Assembly: GCA_034440135.1 (NCBI GenBank)
Contig: JAWXBP010000293.1
Location: 1 to 47,067 of the forward strand
Source: Planctomycetia bacterium
GTDB lineage: Bacteria; Planctomycetota; Planctomycetia; Pirellulales; JALHLM01
Direction: 5' to 3'
DNA: 47,067 nucleotides
The stretch's first letter is position 1, and every line of letters starts with the position of its first letter. The translations under genes and the position numbers were made by a program. Shown in pieces: positions 42,555 to 47,067 of the stretch. The notes beneath the pieces were generated by a model. The model searched no databases. It had not been told where the DNA came from and saw only the letters and a list, made by a program, of their open reading frames with translations.

Positions 42555-43925
42555 ATGCGCAGAATCAGCGATTTGAAAACAATCGGAATGTGGTTTGGAG
42601 TTTCCCAGCGAGTGGGACCGGCGGCTTATGCGGGCAGCGGTCTGCTGTTGATGATTCTCAAGTATGGCGTGGAGGCACTGATCTTCTGGCAGTTCGCGTC
42701 CACGATCTTCACGCCGTGGGATTTCATCAATCCGCTGCTTGCGTCCCGCGAGTCTCTAGTGCGCCCGGCGCCAGAGTGGCTGGCCTGGGTGCTTTATTTA
42801 TGGACGTTGCCGTTTCTCTGGATCGCCGTCTCAATGAGCATCCGTCGATCAGCGGACGCGGGCAGTTCCCCTTGGCTCGGATTTATCGTCTTGATTCCGC
42901 TTGTCAATCTGCTGTTCATGTTGGCAATGTGTTGCTTGCCAAGCCAACCGGGCGATTACTGGACGTTGTTCCCGAGGCCAACCGAAGAGCGGGATCGCCC
43001 CCTGAACGCCGCTCTCTCTGTCGCCGTAAGTCTAATACTCGGCGGTTTCATGGTCTGGATCAGTGTCTATCTCTTGGCTACTTATGGCGCGTCGCTGTTT
43101 CTCGGCACGCCGCTGTTGATGGGCGCTTGCGCCGCCTATCTATACAATCGTCGCGTGCCACGGACTTATTTGGCGTCGGCATGCCTTGGAGGAGCCGCCG
43201 CGTTTTTCGGCTGCGTCGCCATGCTCTTGTTCGCCCTGGAAGGAGTGGTCTGTCTCGCGATGGCTGCGCCGATGGTCGTTTCGGTGGCTACCCTTGGCGG
43301 ACTATTGGGGAAAGCGATTGCCGATGCGTCTCGTCGCAGTGGCGCCGACCTTGCAGCGGTGGTCTTCGTATTGCCCCTTTGGGCGGTCGGTGAATCTTGG
43401 TTGGCGAAAGCCCCGGAACGAGTGATTTTGACAACTGTGGAGATCGACGCACCACCATCGGCCGTGTGGACGAACGTCGTGGCCTTTCCCGACCTTCCGC
43501 AAGAACGGGCGTGGTACTTCAATTGGGGCATCGCCTGTCCGGAACGTGCGAGGATTGTTGGCCAGGGCGTCGGTGCTATCCGCCATTGTGAGTTCAGTAC
43601 CGGCGCGTTTGTTGAACCGATCACGGTTTGGGACGAACCACGCCGACTCGCGTTCAATGTCACCAAACAGGCCGCGCCTATGCATGAACTGAGTCTTTAT
43701 CGGGACATTCATCCGCCTCATTTGGATGGCTTCTTGCGCACGACGCGTGGCGAGTTTCATTTAGTTAGCCTCCCCAACGCGAAGACGCGATTGGAAGGGC
43801 GAACCTGGTATCGATCAGAAATGTTCCCTCAATGGTATTGGTCGGCATGGTCCGACGTGTTGATTCACCGGGTTCACGACAGGGTGCTCATGCACGTAAA
43901 GCGACTCTCGGAGGAGCGGGAGTGA
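42555..43925 (+). CDS. DUF805-like membrane domain fused to a SRPBCC domain
   Basis: This 456-residue protein has two parts. Residues 1-290 hold about seven membrane segments. The first part has a DUF805-like order: WIAVSMSIRRSADAGSSPWLGFIVLIPLVN, cut here across the arginine-rich motif and its helix. From about residue 295 a soluble SRPBCC/polyketide-cyclase-like domain begins (ILTTVEIDAPPSAVWTNVVAF) and ends WSAWSDVLIHRVHDRVLMHV. SRPBCC domains bind hydrophobic ligands, so a lipid-sensing or lipid-transfer role is possible. The fusion is intact, with no frameshift. Confidence 0.78.
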   Translation: MRRISDLKTIGMWFGVSQRVGPAAYAGSGLLLMILKYGVEALIFWQFASTIFTPWDFINPLLASRESLVRPAPEWLAWVLYLWTLPFLWIAVSMSIRRSADAGSSPWLGFIVLIPLVNLLFMLAMCCLPSQPGDYWTLFPRPTEERDRPLNAALSVAVSLILGGFMVWISVYLLATYGASLFLGTPLLMGACAAYLYNRRVPRTYLASACLGGAAAFFGCVAMLLFALEGVVCLAMAAPMVVSVATLGGLLGKAIADASRRSGADLAAVVFVLPLWAVGESWLAKAPERVILTTVEIDAPPSAVWTNVVAFPDLPQERAWYFNWGIACPERARIVGQGVGAIRHCEFSTGAFVEPITVWDEPRRLAFNVTKQAAPMHELSLYRDIHPPHLDGFLRTTRGEFHLVSLPNAKTRLEGRTWYRSEMFPQWYWSAWSDVLIHRVHDRVLMHVKRLSEERE

Positions 43926-44012
43926 CAAGCCGTGTGTTGTTCCGCGCTAACTCCCCTTAACTGCAAATCGTTCTGACTTCACGCGTCACAACAATGAACG
44001 TGCGCCGTCGCT

Positions 44013-44735
44013 TCATCCGTGCCCGTTGAGAATCGGCGCCGTCAGTTCCGAAAGCCGCACGCGCTGTTGCCCGTCGCTGTCGAAGTTCTCCGGCGCAAGC
44101 CACGCTTGAAACGCTTCGCGAAGCGCGGGCCAATCAGCGTCGATCACCGCGTACCAGGCGGTATCGCGGTTGCGGCCTTTGTAGACAGTCGCCTGGCGGA
44201 AGCTGCCTTCGAAGGAGAAGCCCAAGCGTTGCGCGGCCGCGCGCGACGGAAGATTGAGCGCGTCGCATTTCCATTCGTAGCGACGATAGCCCAGCTCAAA
44301 GGCGCGGCGCATCATCAAAAACATCGCCTCGGTGGCCGCCGGGCAGCGCTGGAACTTGGGAGCGAAGTGAATATGCCCGACTTCAATCGAACCGCTGGCC
44401 GGCGTGATTCGCATCAAGCTCGCGACGCCGGCCGGCTGCTCGCTGGCCTGGTCAATCACAGCGAAAAACAAAGGATCATCGCCCAGACACGATTGACGTA
44501 TCCAGTCTCGAAACACCGCGAGCGTGGCGAACGGACCATAAGGCAAATACGTCCAGCCCCGCCCTTCGACGTCAGCCGCGTAGGCGGCGAACAGCGCTTC
44601 GGCGTGGCGATCGATGTCGAGCGGCTCGAGTCGGCAAAAGTTGCCTTCGATGACCGCGCGCGGCGGGCACGGCGGCGGCGACCAATCCGGCAAGGCCTCG
44701 CCAATCGGCTGCCCAAGTTGGTTCATGCGCGCCAT
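44013..44735 (-). CDS. GNAT-family acetyltransferase (RimJ/RimL-like)
   Basis: This 240-residue acetyl-CoA-dependent N-acetyltransferase has the fold elements in order: LEPLDIDRHAEALFAAY, FAVIDQASEQPAGVASL, SIEVGHIHFAPKFQRCPAATEAMFL (acetyl-CoA-binding region) and YEWKCDALNLPSRAAAQRLGFSFEG. RimJ/RimL-type enzymes acetylate protein N-termini or small amines; the substrate is not known here. I chose ATG 44735; the longer frame to 44960 is translated repeat DNA. The helicase follows upstream on the same strand. Confidence 0.88.
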   Translation of the reverse strand: MARMNQLGQPIGEALPDWSPPPCPPRAVIEGNFCRLEPLDIDRHAEALFAAYAADVEGRGWTYLPYGPFATLAVFRDWIRQSCLGDDPLFFAVIDQASEQPAGVASLMRITPASGSIEVGHIHFAPKFQRCPAATEAMFLMMRRAFELGYRRYEWKCDALNLPSRAAAQRLGFSFEGSFRQATVYKGRNRDTAWYAVIDADWPALREAFQAWLAPENFDSDGQQRVRLSELTAPILNGHG

Positions 44736-44778
44736 GGCGGGTGCTCTGCAACGTCTACAAGTTGTGGCACTAGCCAGG

Positions 44779-45021
44779 TTGTGGCACGGTCTCCCGACCG
44801 TATCACCCGCCCGACCGAAGGTCTCCCTGACTAAGTGCACACGCAGAAGTAACAATGTGATGGGTGCCACTGGCGGCTTGTCCGCCAGTGCGGTTTTGGT
44901 CTCGATAGCAAGCCCAACTCCAGCACTGGCGGACAAGCCGCCAGTGGCACCCCGCATCAAACTTTATGCGGGTGTACTTAGCAAGGCCGCACCGTGGCAC
45001 GGTCGGGAGACCGTGCCACAA
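44779..45021. repeat. Nested BIME-like inverted repeats upstream of the GNAT gene
   Basis: Outer perfect 23-base arms (44779-44801 and 44999-45021) carry GTGG + ACGGTC-TCCC-GACCGT hairpins. Inner perfect 30-base arms (44862-44891 and 44923-44952) carry CACTGGCGG/CCGCCAGTG hairpins. Short middle arms (44831-44840 and 44972-44981) differ by one base. The nested set fills most of the 305-base gap. Confidence 0.88.
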
Positions 45022-45040
45022 CAGCGCGCGAGGAGCGGCC

Positions 45041-46321
45041 CTACAGCGCCTTGCGAATCCTTCGCGGCGCGCGTCCCCCGCGGCCCATCTTCGGCGTGGC
45101 GGGCGGTTGTTCGCCGTTTTGTTCCGCTTCCGCGGCGGCAATTTCTTCTGGCGTCCCTTGCGGCTTGTCGGACTGTTGAAAACCTTCCAGTTCCGCGCGT
45201 TCCAGCAGCGAGTTGATGCGCATCTCGATGCGGGTCAGCTCGCCGCCCTCTTCCGGCGAGACGAAGGTGAAGGCCACGCCTTCGCGTCCCATCCGGCCGG
45301 TGCGGCCGACGCGGTGGACGTAGTCGTCGCAGAACTGCGGGATGTCGTAGTTGATGATGTGCGAGATGTTGCTGACGTCGATGCCGCGCCCCACGACGTC
45401 GGTCGCCACCATGCAGGCGATCTTGCCTTCGCGGAAGGCCTTCATCACCCGATCGCGGGAGCTCTGTTGCAGATCGCCGTGAATGCAATCGACGCCCGGC
45501 CATTTGCGCCGTAGATGTTCGTGCAGCTTGTCGGTCCGTTGCTTGGTCCGGCAAAACACGATCGCCTGCGTCGGCTGCTCGCGCTTCAGCAACTTCACGA
45601 GCAAGTCGAACTTGCGATCACGATCGACCGTGAAATAGTATTGTGTGATCGTGTCGACCGTGACGTCCTTCGGCGAGAAGTTCATCGTCTCCGGATCGCG
45701 CATGTAGCGCTGCGCCAACTTCTCCACCGGCGGCGGCACTGTGGCGCTTAGCAGCAATGTCTGGCGCGAGTCCGGGCAGCGCCGCAGAATCTTCTCGATG
45801 TCCGGCCGGAAGCCGATATCGAGCATTCGGTCCGCTTCGTCCAGCACCACGCATTGCAGGTTGCTGAGTACCAGCGTGCCACGGGCCATGTGATCCATCA
45901 CGCGCCCCGGCGTGCCGACCACGATCTCGGTGATGCGCTTGAGCTTTTCGATCTGCCCGCGAATCGGCTTGCCGCCGTACAGGGCGACGATGTGCGTCTT
46001 GCGGCCGTGGGCCAGCTTGGCGATCTCCTCGCGCACCTGCACGGCCAGCTCGCGCGTCGGCACGAGCACGAGGGCCTGAGTGCCATGGACTTCGCTATGC
46101 GGCCGCAGCCGTTCCAGAATCGGAATCGCGAAGGCGGCGGTTTTGCCGGTACCCGTTCGGGCTTGTCCCAGGACGTCGATCCCGGCCAGGGCGCGGGGAA
46201 TCAGGCCAGCCTGAATGGGGGTCGGCTCCAGGTAGCCCGCCGCGTCGAGCGAGGCGAGCATCACGTCCGAAAGTCCGAGTTCCGCGAAGCCAGTCGCGGG
46301 CGGGGTCAAAGTCTCCGTCAA
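45041..46321 (-). CDS. DEAD-box RNA helicase (RhlE/DeaD-like)
   Basis: This 426-residue ATP-dependent RNA unwinding enzyme has all core motifs: Q motif with TPIQ, Walker A ARTGTGKT (54-61), PTREL, DEAD (161-164), SAT (192-194), and HRVGRTGR in domain 2. The C-terminus is charged with Arg/Gly (MGRGGRAPRRIRKAL), as in RhlE-type helicases of ribosome assembly or RNA decay. The start is TTG 46321, five bases after AGGAG; no closer ATG would keep the Q motif. It is cytoplasmic. Confidence 0.94.
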   Translation of the reverse strand: MTETLTPPATGFAELGLSDVMLASLDAAGYLEPTPIQAGLIPRALAGIDVLGQARTGTGKTAAFAIPILERLRPHSEVHGTQALVLVPTRELAVQVREEIAKLAHGRKTHIVALYGGKPIRGQIEKLKRITEIVVGTPGRVMDHMARGTLVLSNLQCVVLDEADRMLDIGFRPDIEKILRRCPDSRQTLLLSATVPPPVEKLAQRYMRDPETMNFSPKDVTVDTITQYYFTVDRDRKFDLLVKLLKREQPTQAIVFCRTKQRTDKLHEHLRRKWPGVDCIHGDLQQSSRDRVMKAFREGKIACMVATDVVGRGIDVSNISHIINYDIPQFCDDYVHRVGRTGRMGREGVAFTFVSPEEGGELTRIEMRINSLLERAELEGFQQSDKPQGTPEEIAAAEAEQNGEQPPATPKMGRGGRAPRRIRKAL

Positions 46322-46629
46322 ATTCGCTCCTAAACGTCAGTATTCACGCCGCGAGGGGCACAAGAGCATCGGTCCGCCGAGCCCGGCCAAACAACCCACG
46401 ACTAGCCTTGGGACAGAATTTCCCAAATCGTTTCATCCATCGCCTAGTCTAGCCCGGGGGAGTGCGAATCGTCAACGACGGATTGGCGGCGAGAAACGGC
46501 GGTTAGGTCTAACGCCAATACAGACTTGGAGCCAGAAGCGTGAGCGGACTATGAAAGTGCCAGCCGCCTCTATTGATTCGATGGAAGTGCGACACCCTCG
46601 GACTTTCGGACAGCGGCGGGGTTAGTTTG
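46322..46629. other. Intergenic stretch between helicase and IS3 remnant
   Basis: I see no gene. It holds the helicase ribosome-binding site (AGGAG near 46327-46331) and the sequence beyond the transposase stop, which may include one end of the IS element. I did not find a clear terminal inverted repeat because the other end is missing. Confidence 0.35.
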
Positions 46630-46854
46630 TTACGCCGCTTGGGCCGGGGCGTGATCGGCTTCGAATTGGGTCGGTGACTGGTAGCCGAGGGCCTGGTGGA
46701 GCCGCTCGGTATTGTAAAAGGTTTCGATGTATTTGAACACGCTCAAGCGCGCGGCTGCTGGCGTGTCGAACTTCTCGTGCTTAGTCCACTCGTGCTTGAG
46801 CGACCAGAAGAAGCGTTCCATCGCAGCGTTGTCGTAGCAGTTGCCGGTGCGACT
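46630..46854 (-). pseudogene. IS3-family transposase, C-terminal remnant
   Basis: The frame codes SRTGNCYDNAAMERFFWSLKHE, cut here as SRTGNCYDNAAMERFF plus WSLKHEW, followed by YIETFYNTERLHQALGYQSP. This is the end of the IS3 orfB integrase core, with the catalytic Glu of LKHE. The first two Asp residues and most of the domain are missing because the sequence changes to unrelated DNA at about 46855, so the element is a fragment. Confidence 0.8.
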
Positions 46855-47067
46855 AGGTGCATTGCTTCATATTCCAACTGCCGAACGATCGTATAGGAGC
46901 CTGCGGACATGTCCCCGATAACCACGGGAATCATGGTAGTGCTGCGGGTTTCGGCCGCATGCCCCTTAGTCAGGCCGCGGACGCGAAATTGATAGAGCCC
47001 GCGGTTGCGGCAATCGGCGTTGGGAAATTCGGCGATCGAAGGGCGTCTTCGCAGGGTTGCTTTCGCA
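46855..47067 (-). pseudogene. Unidentified partial gene joined to the IS3 remnant
   Basis: An open frame enters from the window edge and reads, in part, FPNADCRNRGLYQFRV and TTMIPVVIGDMSAGSYTIV. It then meets the IS3 fragment near 46855 and runs on only as out-of-frame transposase sequence to a stop at 46743. I do not recognise the protein. It is probably a gene cut by the insertion or a rearrangement. Confidence 0.4.

Noticed and set aside
44736..44960. N-terminal extension of the GNAT protein
   Set aside because: It is translated repeat DNA (GGLSASA and ADKPPVAP are the arms read as protein).
46402..46440. A 12-codon leader ORF upstream of the helicase
   Set aside because: It lacks a good ribosome site and any regulatory pattern; short frames of this size arise often by chance.

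Overview
The window looks like chromosomal DNA of a planctomycete, probably from the Pirellulales branch. This is inferred from gene content, not from a marker-gene search. The signs are a PVC-type dehydrogenase/HEAT/cytochrome c protein, three exported proteins with dockerin-like calcium repeats and PEP-CTERM tails, a Cys-type sulfatase, a BlaI/M56 pair whose peptidase carries a polysaccharide-export-like tail, a BamA with a very long linker, high GC, and many intergenic hairpin repeats. The code is compact and most genes have clear housekeeping or envelope roles.

Layout. 1-2.5 kb: the end of a GT2 polyprenyl-phosphate glycosyltransferase overlapping a GT-C-like membrane protein. 2.8-6.7 kb (minus): a blaI - M56/export fusion - HEAT operon, with a promoter containing two BlaI-type dyads. 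6.7-10.9 kb: a PEP-CTERM phosphodiesterase divergent from a sulfatase. 10.9-12.0 kb: a DUF1653/cupin/CPXCG cluster of small genes. 12.2-15.3 kb: scpB, rpe, a histidine-phosphatase fold with its catalytic histidines replaced, and queE. 15.5-18.6 kb: a DPP-IV-type peptidase, then a ferritin with a Fur-like box upstream. 18.9-22.8 kb: two convergent PEP-CTERM proteins sharing a terminator. 23.1-24.4 kb: an MBOAT acyltransferase coupled to a small membrane protein. 24.5-31.5 kb: an M42 peptidase, the PVC cytochrome protein, an esterase-like hydrolase and an exported Pcm-like methyltransferase. 31.7-36.6 kb: valS and cimA. 37.3-42 kb: bamA and an outer-membrane barrel. 42-46.3 kb: two membrane proteins, a GNAT acetyltransferase and a DEAD-box helicase. 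46.6 kb to the end: an IS3-family remnant joined to an unidentified partial gene.

How it fits together. Much of the region serves the cell envelope and extracellular matter: lipid-linked sugar transfer, surface-sorted proteins, sulfatase and esterase, BamA and a barrel, and a BlaI/M56 relay that could sense envelope stress. The most unusual points are the inactivated histidine phosphatase, the repeated 'M56 tail + Shine-Dalgarno + ATGAAACG + signal peptide' module, the signal-peptide-bearing Pcm, and a dense set of structured intergenic repeats. Those repeats include BIME-like inverted pairs, triple-nested stems and three 64-65 base elements flanking bamA. No CRISPR array, tRNA or rRNA gene was found.
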